This document shows, one piece after another, positions 48,949 to 62,494 of a stretch of DNA of 64,000 nt. How positions within the stretch are numbered: the stretch's first letter is position 1; the number at the start of each line of letters is the position of its first letter. The notes beneath the pieces are model-generated. The model saw only the letters and a program-made list of their open reading frames with translations, searched no databases and was not told the DNA's origin. The stretch is from Bidens hawaiensis (lineage: Eukaryota > Streptophyta > Magnoliopsida > Asterales > Asteraceae): contig JAIQDT010000001.1 in assembly GCA_021521415.1 (NCBI GenBank), forward strand, positions 2,604,001-2,668,000. The letters are read 5' to 3'. Position numbers and translations under genes: made by a program.

Positions 48949-49756
48949 GATGAGTATCTTTACAGAACTGTTAAATTATTTAAGAACTTGAATGAACCCT
49001 TGAAAACTAACGTTTTTTATAAAAAAATTTGTATGTTAACGTTTTTTGAGAGTAGTTTTATCATTTTCTATATCTATATCTATGATTACAATTTTAAAAA
49101 TTAGTTTTTATACATATCTATGTTTTGTTTTACACTTATGTAATTTGTTAGTACATAAATTTTACATATATTTAAACTTGTGATTAATATATGTAATCAA
49201 ATTTTTTAATATAAAATATGATAAAACTACTTTTAAATAATGTTAATATATAAAAAGAATAAAAAATTGTTTAGTGTTTATGAGTTCCTAAGAGTTCTTA
49301 ACTTTTTTAGAGTTCTTAGACTATCCACTATCACAACCCAAACCAACCCAACCATTTATTAAAAAATTAATTTCTCTCTCTTCCACCTATACAACCCAAC
49401 CCAATCTAATATTTTACTCACTATCACAACCCAACCTAAACCAATATTTTATTAAATAAAAATGCTTCATTTTTTATAAACTTTATATCAAAATGTTTAG
49501 TATTTTTTTATAAATAAAACCATGTTGTTACATTTTTTTAAAAAGGTTAAAAGTTGTAATTTTCATGAAAAACTAAGTTAGATATATAAGTTTGGCTACA
49601 AACTTGGGTTGTTGGAACAACCAAGGTTGCAACCGGTTGTGGACAAAAAAGAATTTCCAATTTTTTAATTAAAATGTTTTTTTGTCATTTTGTGCCATCT
49701 TGCAACCGGTTGTGATAAATGGTCACCATAGTGGGTAGTCTTAAATGATACAAACC

Positions 49757-49759
<3 letters not shown>
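48949..49759. mobile_element. (TA)n-bracketed MITE, family 4, carrying a nested element
   Basis: The left end GATGAGTATCTTTACAGAAC matches the copy at 50129. The right end atgatacaaaccctg lies beyond a 422-bp insertion (49319-49740). (TA)n is on both sides. Confidence 0.7.
49319..49740. mobile_element. PIF/Harbinger-like MITE nested in a family 4 element
   Basis: The ends GACTATCCACTAT and ATAGTGGGTAGTC form the inverted repeat, with TTA at 49316-49318 and 49741-49743. It is 422 bp and non-coding, with abundant CAACCC and GGTTGT motifs near the ends. Confidence 0.82.

Positions 49760-49845
<86 letters not shown>
49760..49845. repeat. Compound (TA)n(GA)n microsatellite
   Basis: About 32 bp of TA followed by about 53 bp of GA with one interruption. 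Confidence 0.95.
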
Positions 49846-49846
<1 letters not shown>

Positions 49847-50069
49847 CAAGATTATAATAAGTAGATTTTTCTCAAGAAGTGTAGGAAGTGTGTTTTTTCA
49901 CCATTAGATCTAATAAAACACACCACACAATAAACACACTACAATTAAAATAAAACACACTACACAATAAACACATTTTCCATATCCATCGTCAGATCAA
50001 CATATTTAAAACACCATATTACTTCTTATACTTCTTAGACACACTTCACTTCTTATTATAACCCCACCC

Positions 50070-50070
<1 letters not shown>
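49846..50070. mobile_element. Microsatellite-bracketed MITE, family 5
   Basis: Inverted ends: GCAAGATTATAATAAGTAG on the left, and on the right the inverse of CTTCTTATTATAACCCC. Flanked by (TA)n(GA)n on the left and (CA)n (50071-50119) on the right. Confidence 0.65.
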
Positions 50071-50127
<57 letters not shown>

Positions 50128-50128
50128 A

Positions 50129-50481
50129 GATGAGTATCATTACAGAACTGTTAAATTATTTAAGAATCTGAAGAAACCCTTGAAAACTAACGTTTTTTAT
50201 AAAAAAAATTGTATGTTATTGTTATGTGAGTGTAGTTTTATCATTTTTTATATCTATATTTACGATTATAATTTTAAAAATTAGTTTTTATACATTTCTA
50301 TGTTTTGTTTTACACTCATGTAAATTTGTTTGTACATAAATTTTACACATATGTAAACTTGTGATTAATATATGTAATAAAAAAAATTTATATAAAATAT
50401 GATAAAACTAATCCTGAATAATGTTAATATATAAAATTTTTTTTAAAATTATTTGGTTGTTTAGAGTCCAAAATGATACCA

Positions 50482-50486
<5 letters not shown>
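50129..50486. mobile_element. (TA)n-bracketed MITE, family 4
   Basis: The left end GATGAGTATCATTACAGAAC and the inverse of the right end (AGGGTTGGTATCATTTTGGA) are similar. It is an uninterrupted copy of the family seen at 48949. Confidence 0.75.

Positions 50487-50576
<90 letters not shown>
50487..50576. repeat. Long (TA)n microsatellite
   Basis: About 90 bp of uninterrupted TA, lying between two MITEs. Confidence 0.95.
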
Positions 50577-50579
<3 letters not shown>

Positions 50580-50900
50580 TGATTTCTTTTGAGAACCACC
50601 TTGAGTTTTAAGAACTCGAAAGAACTCAATGTAACAATTTTTTTTACACATGTGTAATACGGAAGTGTAAGTAATTTACAAAAAAATACAGTATTTTTTT
50701 ACACACCGAATCAACTTTTTACACATGTGTAACTAACGTTTAAACTTGTGTAATTTTCAAAAATACTTATTCTCTCTCCTGCTTGATTTTTTAATTTAAT
50801 CTCAGTCACATATTTCATATCATTTAATTAAATGTATGGCTTAAAATTGAGCTCTTAAAATTCTTAAAACTCACCATGGTTATCAAAATAATCCTCCCCT
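50577..50900. mobile_element. (TA)n-bracketed MITE, family 1
   Basis: Collinear with 20390-20730, including TTTTGAGAACCACCTTGAGT at the left, CACATGTGTAA inside and CTTAAAACTCACCAT at the right. Confidence 0.8.
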
Positions 50901-52407
50901 ATATATATATGGATCATAAAGGAAGCATGCCACATGTTATTTTAAAGTCAATATTATAAATGAAGAAAAAAGAGGGAAAATTTACAAGGAACAAGCAAGG
51001 CAATATACAAACAATCAAATAACAGCAACCATAATAAGAAACAAAGTATAAACTATAAAGGAAATTTTCAAAATTACATTTTCACCACTTCTCAATCCCA
51101 TTCCAAACCCAGTTGTTTGCTCCTATACTTGAACCATAAGAAAGAGGTCGTTTGAACCATATGTTTCTTAATACATTAAATTAGTAACTTCTTTTAATAG
51201 CTTGGGAATCATGTGTATCATTCACTTAAGATAATATAAAATAATAATAACATAAATACATTTTTAGAACACCACTCTAAATGTTGCCAAATAACAATAC
51301 ATTTTTTAAAACTCTTTTTCATAATTGTACATTTTTTTTTGCCTAATATGAAATGCAACCTTTTTAATTATTTTAATTTTATATATTTATAGTTAATTTT
51401 TAATTAACTGTTGCAAGTGCTATTTTATCTACGTTTCGGTACAAATCTTGTTCAAATTCAAACTACTTTTCATTTTAACTTGAGGCGATGTGCGTATATT
51501 TAATTACGTTTCAGTATAAATTTTGTTTACAATTGAGTCGGTCTACTTTTTGAACGTAAATTTTGTTCAAAATCGAATGGGGCAGGTATGTTATGTTTTA
51601 CTTTTTCTAAATACGCTTTCATGTCTCTTTATACTTTTTTTACAACAAAAATTTTCCTTGATTTCTAAATGTATCGTACATGCTTTATTTTTTGTTTTCT
51701 TTTATAAGTTTTGATATTCTAAATCAAGTCTAAAACCTCATACGCTTCCCTTTACTTAGACCACACTTAAACCAACACCCATATATCTAGATTTTATATC
51801 ATGGGATGCGCTTATTGCCATCTATATTTGGATTTATATTTGATTCATAATCCACACGTCTCAATGAGCGGATGGTTTTGACTAGTTACAATAACAAAGA
51901 AAGTTACTATTTTTATATTTTGTTGATAATCATTAAGGATAACTCAAAAGAATTAGAAATGGATCGATAGCTCAGGGAATAAGAAAGAGAAGTGAAGTAT
52001 GTGTGATTGTAAGTGACCAATGGGAAGTGGAGCACATGGAAACCATCCTTCTACTTGAGTTGAAAATGATCAAAAGATTTTCCTATTTTTCATTTTGTAT
52101 TTACACGTAATGGGTGACCATAAGGCTACATACTAATGTGGCAAATAAAATAGAATGGTCCAGAATTTTTTCATCATTGTTATCGAACATACCATATTAT
52201 CTATATATACCTTTAATAGTTTTAAAGTGTAACTTGAAATATACAATAACTATCTGAATCGATTTGGTTTTAACAATTATGATTAGAACTTTGAAAAGGT
52301 AAATAGATGAATATTTGGATAGATGGGTAGTTCAAGAATTTTTGGACATAAGTAGTTCTTAAATCTTTGGAACTAAAGATAAAGTCTTCATACTATTTTA
52401 TAACTAT
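50901..52407. other. Intergenic
   Basis: No gene is supported. I see only AT-rich sequence. Confidence 0.5.
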
Positions 52408-54799
52408 ACTAGTTTGAGCCCTTGTAATACGGGGTTTATTTATATTTTTATTTTAATCGTTTTTTCTTTTATATTTTGTAATGATTTGTTTTATTTTTTA
52501 ACTTAGTTATGTTTTATTTTAATACGCACGAATTAGTTTGTTATGTTCATTATATTTTTTGATGTTTGGGCTCTATCAATTAAGATTGTAGGTTTTTTGG
52601 ATTTTGAATAAACGAACATAAACAAACATGAACATGCTAATTTTTAAAAAATGTTGAGAAACAAGTTAGTGAATCACCACAATTTCCTTGCTTCAACGAA
52701 TCCCACTAAATGAGAATTGCTATGAAAACGTCGGATCATGCTTTCCTTGTCATTAATATTTTTACAAGATTTGAAATAAACAAATCCCCACAATGTAAAT
52801 CGTCATTGAAATGAACTCAATTGAGTAGTGGAAATTGTCATGGGAACTAAAAATGAACAAAATTCATATATTGAAGATTACCTTAAGGAAGAAAAACAAA
52901 ATCGTTATGAGAAGTTAAAATAAAATCTCTATGAGAATCAAAATAAAATTTACTATGAGGGATCAAAATAACTATATTGTATAGTGAAATTTGTTATGAG
53001 GTATCGTGATGAATAATGAAAGTGATCATGAGAATAAAAATTGCTTTGAGCCCTTGTAATATGGGGTTTATTTATATTTTTATTATTAATTTGTATTATT
53101 TTTTAACGTAGTTAGGTTTTATTTTAATACGCACGAATTAGTTTGTTATGTTCATTATATTTTTTGATGTTTTGGGCTCTATCAATTAAGATTGTAGGTT
53201 TTTTGGATTTTTAATAAACGAACATAAACTAACATGAACATGCTAATTTTAAAAAATGTTGAGAAACAAGTTAGTGAATCACCACAATTTCCTTGCTTCA
53301 ACGAATCCCACTAAATGAGAATTGCTATGAAAACGTCGGATCGTTCTTGCCTTGTCATTAACATTTTTACAAGATTTGAAATAAACAAATCCCCGCAACG
53401 TAAATCGTCATTGAAATGAACTCAATTGAGTAGTGGAAATTGTCATGGGAACTAAAAATGAACAAAATTCATATATTGAAGATTACCATAAGGAATAAAA
53501 ACAAAATCGTTATGTGAAGTTAAAATAAAATCTCTATGAGAATCAAAATAAAATTTACTATGAGGGATCAAAATAACTATATTGTATAGTGAAATTTTTA
53601 TGAGGTATCGTGATTAATAATGGAAGTAGTCATGAGAATAAAAATTGCGTAGTGAAAATTCTACCATGTTATATAATATCGTGTGACGATAATGGTCATG
53701 AGAAATTAAAATAAAAAATATTGTGAAACAAGGAATCAAAATAAATGAGATTGTTATCAAAATAGAATTTCTATGAAATCTTTTATGAGGAAATCAAAGG
53801 CAATTAAAAAAATTATAAAATGAGAATTACTTGAAAAATCAAAGTAAAATTATCATGAAAAAATTAAAATGATTGACATTGATGAAAATTTGTTATGGGA
53901 AGTCATCATGAACAAACATTTCATAATGAAAGTTGTCATGAGGGTTCAAAATGTACTAAATGACATGGAAGAAATTAAAATAGATGAATTATGTAATGAA
54001 TTTTTATTGTGAGAAATCAAGATAAGGAAAACATGTGTAGTGAGTCATTATGAGAAATCTATATTTATATTATAATACATATAGACAACCTTTCACCTCC
54101 CACTTTCTCTCTCATGAGACGCTTGTATATTTAATGTTGGACTGAATGCTACCTTCAATTCCATTCATTACTTTGTCATTACCACATTCGTTTCTTGAAT
54201 CTTTCATTTGAATGCAACAGATGAATACTTTACTCTTTCCATCTACCCGCTATTGAATCCCAGATCCGTTTCAATTGAAGCCTACTTTAAGACCTCATCT
54301 TCAATTCCCAAATCACATCTACGGATTCTAGGATTTGCCTCCATTAGTTCAGTTTCTTATATAAAATGTTTTCCTTCGATGTATAAACGCATCGACCGAA
54401 TTTCTATTTTGTATTATAATACATACAGACAACCTTTCACCTCCCACTTTCTCTCTCATGAGACACTTGTATATTTAATGTTGGACTAAATGCTACCTTT
54501 AATTCCATTTATTACTTTACCACATTCGTTTCTTGAGTCTGATTTAACCATTGAATCTTTCATTTGAATGCAACAGATGAATACTTTACTCTTTCCATCT
54601 ACCCGCTATTAAATCACAGATCCGTGTCAATTGAAGCCTACTTTGAGACCTGATCTCCAATTCCCAAATCACATCTACGGATTCTAGGGTTTGCCTCCAT
54701 TAGTTCAGTTTCTTATATAAAATGTTTTCCTTCGATGTATAAACGCATCGACCGAATTTCTATTGTGTCCCACTGCAACGCGCGGGCACTTCCACTAGT
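52408..54799. mobile_element. TIR element with tandemly doubled arms, class unassigned
   Basis: The ends are ACTAGT on both sides, with weak further similarity (GAGCCCTTGTAATACGGGG against the inverse of a GC-rich GCAACGCGCGGGCAC). The left part is duplicated in tandem, 52413-53044 and 53045-53648. The right part is duplicated independently, 54068-54411 and 54412-54767. No coding frame is convincing. I found no certain target duplication, so the superfamily is open. Confidence 0.6.
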
Positions 54800-55640
54800 C
54801 ATAATATAAGAGTATTAATCATAACGGAAAATTATACAAATGAGAATTCATAATGAGAAATCAATATAAATAAAATGACTAAATAAAAACCTGAATAAAT
54901 AAGTCATACGCAAACATTTAACATAAAAACTAATTTAAAGGTGCGAACGTGTATGAATCAATCTTGTTCCAATCAATAAATCTTCCAATGAAAACACATG
55001 AGAATATTTGAACTGTTCATGAACCACCATGAAATTCGTCCTACAAATTAACGGAAATAAATAATGTCGAGGAGGGTAGTCGAGACATAACACGAACCAC
55101 CGCGTTTTACATGTCCCATCCAAAATACAATTGAGGTGTAATCTGAACGATTACTATGACGTCTTATAGCTTTTGACTCATATAACATATTGTTCGCTTT
55201 GGCCTATAGGATCAAAACACTTCAATTTAAACCTTTCTATGAGAGTAATATCCCCTTCGATTATTAGAATCTTTTTGTCAAAGGTTCAATATCGGTGTTT
55301 CCCCCTTCCAGTTACTACGAACCCGTTACATGATCATACTTTAATGATGTGAAAATTATCGAAATATCACGATTGAAAAATTACTTTTGAACCTATAAAA
55401 ATAATTTATTTGGGACAAGGTAAGGATACCTTAACTTATTGTCTGTGTATTTGTGTACATGAGAATAAATAAATGAATAAATCAATTAATATGTGCATGA
55501 ACAATTAAATAATAAAGTAGGGCATGCAACAAGCAAAGGCAATCATGTATTGGGACCCTAAGTCACTGTAAGATCTCTAAAATGTTGGGTTAAATATGTC
55601 AAGTTCATAAGTCAAGGGACTAAAATGAAAATTTTGGAAT
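54800..55640. other. Intergenic
   Basis: Nothing that I can support. Confidence 0.4.
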
Positions 55641-55990
55641 TTCAGTCACTTCGCGCTAAGTGAAGGAATAAAAAATAGACACTTCATGATACCCAAAAGA
55701 CAAATCATGAAAACCAAGGAAAGGCTGCCTCGCGCTATGTGAAGAAATCACTCATTTCATATTCGCGCTATGCGAAGTAGTCACGAGGTAATCATGCTAG
55801 TACTGACGCGTGGCAACACGTGATATGTTACGTGTCACCACGTGGTGACACGTGGCATGTCTAGGTGTTGCCACACCAGACCTATTTTTGTCTTTCGCGC
55901 TACGCGAGCAGCTATCCAAGAAACCTTCGCGAAACCAATGAATAAAATAGTCAAAGGCTGTTAGTTTGTCCTTCGCGCTAGGCGAACGGA
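55640..55990 (+). repeat. Cluster of TTCGCGCTANGCGAA-like motifs
   Basis: Five variants of this interrupted palindrome occur within about 340 bp, and a 24-bp perfect palindrome centred on CACGTG lies at 55830-55853. Similar cgcgctaag motifs recur at 56290 and later, inside the adjacent LTR. Confidence 0.7.
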
Positions 55991-57710
55991 TAGACTGAAT
56001 GTAACAACCCCAAAATTTCGATCCAAATTTGACAACTTACTAAATTTGAAGGATAAAAATATTCTCAAGACAAGTAATGGAAAATTTTAAATAAGTAAAT
56101 GGGAATATTTGATAAGGAAAATAAAAATATCCCATAAATTCATCCCACATGGAAATATGGAAGAAAGTGGAAGCATTCCACATGAGTATAAATAAGGAAA
56201 ATAAAAATCCATCATAGAATAAACCAAAAATGCCAAATCAATAAAGTTCAAGAACTGAAAATGAAAAATCTTAGCTGAGTGATGTTAGCGCCGCGCTAAG
56301 TCTTAGCTTAGAGATGTTAGCGCTACTCTAAGATTGACAAATTGTAACCGACTTAAGGAGATATTAGAGCTACGTGAAGATCACAAACAAAATCTTAGCA
56401 TCGCGCGAAGGAACCCGTTTTCTCCTATAAATAGGGGACATACGGGATTGAGCCTCCTCATCCCAAAATCACACTCATATTCACACACTTAACCTAGAAA
56501 ATCGTGCCCAACTTTACCGGCCAACCGACGACTCATTTTCTCGAAGTACGTGCAATAAACGAAGTTCTAAAGCCTTGACAACGACTTGTCGCTCTTTTTT
56601 ATTATTATTAGCATTCCGAGTTCTCGCGTTAAGGTAGGGATTATGTTTAAGTTATTATTTCATTATTATATCATGGCTTAGACCCTTGTCGGGGGTATAG
56701 CCTTGACCTTGATCAGATTTATAAATACAAAGGTTATAGATAAAATAATGTTTCTTTATAATTAATAAACATAAAATTTTATATACATGAGGATATAGTT
56801 AAAGTATTATTTCTTCAAGATTAAGAAACATAAGTTGTTATATACACATGGTATATTAAAAATGTTTATTCACAATTAAGAAACGTAAAAGTTTTTTATG
56901 AAAGGAGTATAGTCAAATAGCGTTTCTTCATGACTAAGAAACATAAGATTTTACATACAAGGATTATAGTCAGATTGACGTTTCTTATTGAAGAAGAAAC
57001 CTATTATAGATTATTTCTTCATGAAGAATAAACCCAGTACATGATTAGCAAATAAAGAGAAAAACTTCATATCTAAATATTTTATTCAAACAAATGATCA
57101 ATCAAGGTTTATATCTATCAAAACAAGACTAAAGGTCTGTAACCGGATCAAGAGACGATCGGGATATTTATAAACCTACATTTTAAGTTAATCATCATTC
57201 ATTTAAAAAGGTTTTTGTAACAACTCGAATTTTCTAAATTTATATTCATTAATCATAACCTAACTCGTTTTTATATTCAGGAAATTTTATCGATAAAAAT
57301 ATCGCGTCTATCGATTTATTTATTTTTTATTTTTAATTTTTATTACATTTAACTATTCTATTAAATTTAACTTTGAAAAATAAGCATTTTTAACCCTAAT
57401 ATAAAGTTTTACCTTCTTTTGTATCCCTCTCCATAATTCAGGGACCATTTTGCAAAAATTAGTAAATATAATATATCCCTAACCCGTTAATCCATCAGGT
57501 TGACCTGTATCTACGACCCATGACCATGTAAACTTTCTTGAGCCACAATATACGTTATAGTCAAGGAAATTGTTTTGTGCATATTGATATTATTGCCATT
57601 ATCGGCCTCACCGACAACTTAGTTAGGAAACAATGATAACATGTGATACGAATTAAGTAATACATAAACCGTCCTAACACGTATTTCAATATACATTGTA
57701 ACAATCCTTA

Positions 57711-60077
57711 TGTAACATCCTACTTTCGGTTATATTAACAAAATAATTTCGTTTATTTCATGGTGTGTCGTTTATTGGTTTAAATAAATAAACTAATAGA
57801 AGGTGGGCTTGGACTTTAGATGATGAAATAAGAAATGGAATGGGCCTTATGTCCATGGTCTTAAGGGAGTATAAATACCCCTTAAACCCTAAACCTTTCC
57901 ATTTTTATACATCTCTATACCATAGCCTACAACATCAAAAACACACAACATCATCTTATAACCCGAACCAAGATCTTAAGGCGAAAACCGGAGCTTGTCG
58001 GTGCTGGAACGTCATGACGGACCAAAACAACATCAAAGACCAGCTCGTTTTCGTAGTTCGACTCGTTTAAGGTACGTTTATATCAAGAACTTGTTCGTTT
58101 AGGTTCAGTTTATATCTAGAAATCTTAGATCTGCGTTTAAATGGTAAAAACGAGCCCAATTCATCAAACCTTATTGAAATTCGATAACATTTGATGGTTT
58201 AATTATTGGAAAAATGAGCCGTATGTATATATGCTTAAATCGCACCCTTTAAACGCATATGTTTGGCCAATTGGACACCTAGGGTTTGTAGGCGAGATGA
58301 ATACGAATCCCTTGATACCAATTTCATGTTATTTCGTTGATATTTGAGTGTTAATTGCAAATCTGAGGTCTGTTGACTATTTGCTGTTCTTGACGATTTT
58401 GAACTTGACCCTATGAGTCAAAGTTTGGATAAGATTTGTGCAATTCGTTAAGATATGGTAGCGAATTGATTATCCTAGTTCGTTATGAAAAGATAACGAA
58501 TTAGTTCACCAATTTGTTATATCCAAATAACGACTCAGTTTCCCCAGTTCGTTATGATCAGATAACGAATCAAGTGATTCTTTACTTGCCCAATTCGTTA
58601 GGATAACGAAGTAGGCTAGCGAACTTGGATAACGAACTAGGTAACGAATCAGGTGATTCGTCACGCTCCAATTCGCTATGTTGAGACAACGAACCAGACT
58701 AGCGAATCAGACCATAAAAGGATAACAAATTAGTTAACAAATCAGGCTTAATTCGTTATAGTGAATGAGTTAACGAATTACAAAATAATTTAAAATCCTA
58801 ATGGAAAATGTGTTAAGACAGTTAATAGAAATAAATTTTTTCCAAGCTTAACCCCGGCCAGGGGTTCTGCCCCTTAGACCCCGCTAGGGGCTGCCGCCCC
58901 TAGAACCTTGCTGCTAGGGGCGCTGCCCCCGGACCCCCGTTCGTTGTGGGTTATATAAAGATAGAAATACGATATGAGTAGTAATAGTTAATTGATACAT
59001 GTAAATATTATACAGTTAGCCGTGCACAGCTCAAGAAGGGAATAACTATTAACGGTGAACGTAACCGCATTCAGGTGAGTTTCTATCCCCATTTCCTTGT
59101 TATGTTTTCGGGGTTGTGTGCATACTCGATGTGATAGTTAATACACTTACCTTAAATGATAAGTGTATGCCATGTATGATTTATATGTTAATTATGTATA
59201 TCTTGAATGTGAACGAAAGCTTGTCGGTACGTGAACGATCTTCGGATATTGCACGTATGGACAAGGGAGGTATGTATATGATCTATGGATGTGTATGATA
59301 GATATATGTACAACATATGAATATGTATGAATGAGTAAAGAATGTATATGTATGTTACGGGTATGCAAAGACAAAATGAACGAAGATGAAGAAGTAAGGG
59401 ATCATACCCTAATTATATCTGAGATAGAGAAGAAAGGGATCAGACCCTAATAATATCTGAGATAGAGAAGTAAAGAGGGATCAGACCCTAATAATATCTG
59501 AGATAGACAAGAAAGGGATCAGACCTTATTAATATCTAAGATAGACAAAGGAAAGAGGGATCAAACCCTAATAATATTTGAGATAGAAAAAGGAAGGGAT
59601 CAGACCCTAATAATATCTGAGATAGAATAGACCGTAATTATATAGTAGGAAAGTAATAAAGTATGAACGTATGTATGAAATTATGTAATGGAAGTAAATT
59701 AGTAAGTAATTATTTTGTATCTTCGGATGCATAATTGAAGGTAAGTATATGTATTGTATGATGTATGATTACCTAGAACTCACTCAGCGTAGCTGACTTT
59801 TAGTATGCACGCAGGTGAGTAGAGTGAGACAGTTGGCTTGAGAGGGACACATGACAGGAGAAGAAAAGTCTGGCATTTGAAGATTGATGATGTTTTATGT
59901 TTATTTATGTTTAATCTGAAAGACAAGAATGTTTGTTTAGACATGTTTATGGAGTTATATGTGATGTTTAATGAAAGTTTTATATTCCGCGAAAGTTTTA
60001 ATTAACTCTAATATTTAGAACTGTGTTTATGAGTAAATCCAACGCCCAAAGTAGGGCACCGGTAACGGGGCCTTACA
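57711..60077 (+). mobile_element. Solo LTR, family A
   Basis: 2367 bp, TGTAACATCCTAC...GGGGCCTTACA, with exact cctta duplications at 57706-57710 and 60078-60082. TATA box TATAAATA at 57870-57877. It contains taacgaat motifs (58442-58770), a GC-rich block (58848-58945) and an array of six units of about 37 bp (59390-59630). The order is the same as in the copy at 45213. Confidence 0.93.
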
Positions 60078-60399
60078 CCTTATAACCCAATTAAATCAGC
60101 TGACACGATCCTTACAAGCTCGCAATCAAAACCCCTATACCTAATTACGTTATAGAAATCTACTATCGCGTGTTCTTCTTGGTATTCTTACCGACGAGTC
60201 TCGATCAGTTGGGCGTCATTCTGGAATTAATTAAGGTAAATTGATATTACATTCTTGTTCGTTGTTCATGATGCAACATTAACCCAGACCAACATAAAAG
60301 AGATTACCCGATTAGGATTGTAAGGGTTTATAGAATAAACAGGGTTTTGACGTCTGTGGTTATATAATATTGAGTCTGGATCTTAACCATCTGGAACAC

Positions 60400-60475
60400 C
60401 AGCCCAGTTGGCCGGTGTGTGTGGGTGTTAACTTGTTCTAGCCAATGGCGCGGGTTCGAGTTCCAGCCATGGCAA
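60400..60475 (+). other. tRNA-like sequence, pseudo-tRNA or SINE head
   Basis: CAGCCCAGTTGG (60400-60411) fits the A-box consensus and GGTTCGAGTTCC (60453-60464) fits the B box with one mismatch, about 40 bp apart. A T-rich run follows at about 60479. The T-arm stem does not pair well, so a functional tRNA is unlikely. Confidence 0.5.
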
Positions 60476-61900
60476 ATTATTTTTTTTATTGTTGTTTTTT
60501 ATGTTTTATGATCTGAAAGGTTTAATTAATTTAATATAGTTAATATTAAATATTAAATACACGTTATACTAATAAAATCGACATATATATCGATTTTGCC
60601 AAGTTTTGTTTAAATACCATATATATATGTGTGTGTGTGTGTAGTAGATTATTGAAATTGATAAAAGACTTAATATACAAAAAAGAGTTTTAATCTAAAA
60701 TATTTATTTTATATGATCTTGTTAATTAATATACATTAAAAATATAGTTTAAGTTTTTATAAAAGATCATATTTTATATAAATATTACTATTATTTATTA
60801 TTTACGATATATTTATTTAAAAAGAAATCTTTACTAATGATAATACATAAATATATAAAACATATTTTTAGTTTAAAATGCTCATTTAAATAAAATCTTT
60901 TTATATAATGTTTTCAAAACTTATAAATATTTATTTTAAGTATTTTACTTATAATTATAATTTTATATAAATAAAATATGCTATTTTCTATAAACCTTTG
61001 ATAAATAAAGGGATAATGAAATTGATAATAAATTAATGTAATATTTAATTTTCGCAAGAACACACTCGATCATCAAATCCCGAGTCTATATCTAGTTCTA
61101 GCTTCGTTAAACGATTCATCTTTATTTCCTCAATTTTTCTTTATTAGGATTTCTCGTCGGTATTTTCCGAAGAGCGTGACTCATGTTTGCTACTGTTCTT
61201 ACCGCATTCGTTTATCTCTTACTTATTTTCTATGGTGAGTATTTCACTCCCCTCTTTTTATTCATTTTATACTGTTTTTTGGGGACATATGCGTTCCTAG
61301 ATATTTTACTATTATTTAATACTCAAACTTACAATTGTTAGTCTTATGTGTTTAACAATTTATGCTTAACGTGTTATATGCTTATATGCTTTACTTGAAT
61401 GCATTCCGGAGATGTCCCATATATTCACAAACTAGTATGATCATTGTGTTAGCCATCATTCAGTTCATTTGACATCGAGCTTACCGACAACATTATTTAC
61501 TTGCTCATTGGCTATTGCTTATCTCACTTGACACATTTTGCTCTTTTATTTATTATTATATATTCATTGAAATCCGGTATTTTACTCACTCAACCTAGTG
61601 TTGACAAAAACCTATTTGTATTTTTAACGCATATGCAGGTCATCGTTTGATGTGATTCTCAAGCTTGTTTGAAGAAACTTAGGATTGCATGCCAGAGAGA
61701 AGAAACAAGAACTTAAATTGTATTTTGTCTTTACTTATTTTTATTGATTGATTATGTATTGTGGTATTTTAAAATTGATGGATTATTTAATTTGAAATAA
61801 TAGATATTATATCTTTAATTATTGCATATGAGTACCTTGAGATCTGTGAGCAATCAGCTCAAGGCCCAACATTTCCGCCGTAGGTTGGGGTGTGAAAGAT

Positions 61901-61912
61901 TGGTATCAAAAC
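61901..61912 (+). other. Degenerate primer-binding site
   Basis: TGGTATCAAAAC, 3 bp after the old LTR end. It matches the initiator tRNA-Met PBS over its first eight bases. Confidence 0.6.
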
Positions 61913-62494
61913 CGAAGGTTTAAGATAGGTCGTTATTGGTGCCATAGTAACATGCTTAGGAGCCCTAAACGTGCTTATCTGTTTGTCTTTATGTGTTCAA
62001 AATTAATTGTTTACATCTTTCCTTAGTTAAATTATTTTTGCTTATTATTATATTGTCACACACACACAACTCTGAGGCTATGCCTCAACCTTCAAAAAAA
62101 ACTTTTCTTAAATAATTTAAATTAGATTGCAATTTATTTTTGGTAAATTCCTTAAGAATTCCCTACTTTTGTTTTTACTCCTTTTATCTTAAGGCTAGGT
62201 AGTATGACAAGTTCCTCTAGGCCAAAGCGGAACACAATTGTCATACGACCGACACCTTAAGTTGTTTTAAACCGAATTCACGGTGGTTCGTGGCTAAATT
62301 CGGTAAATTTCAATTATTGTGTTTTTTAATTTAATTGGTTAGTTGGGTGAAAAATCCATGGTATCCATGGGCACTCCTACTATCCAATTCTCATATTGTT
62401 TTGAATGTTATTTTTGTTGTAGTTCATCATACGTGATGGTTCACGGATGCTCCAACTACTTATATTTTTCTCTCGATTATCAGTTATTTAGTGT

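Larger units (their letters stand above)
56000..61897 (+). mobile_element. Old LTR with nested insertions
   Basis: The left end TGTAACAACCCC and right end GGGGTGTGAAA are inverted-repeat-like. A TATA box, TATAAATA, lies at 56426-56433. Just after the right end is a degenerate PBS. The family A solo LTR (57711-60077) lies inside. At 57216 another TGTAACAACTCG start suggests a second nested or duplicated LTR whose end I could not place. Boundaries are therefore provisional. Confidence 0.45.

Noticed and set aside
50408..50651. Open frames rich in Ile-Tyr
   Set aside because: They are translations of a (TA)n microsatellite.
59390..59630. CRISPR-like array of regular repeats
   Set aside because: Spacers are themselves near-identical, and the array lies inside a plant LTR.
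57711..60077. Paired LTRs of one element with 45213-47434
   Set aside because: Each has its own different exact 5-bp duplication, so they are independent solo LTRs.
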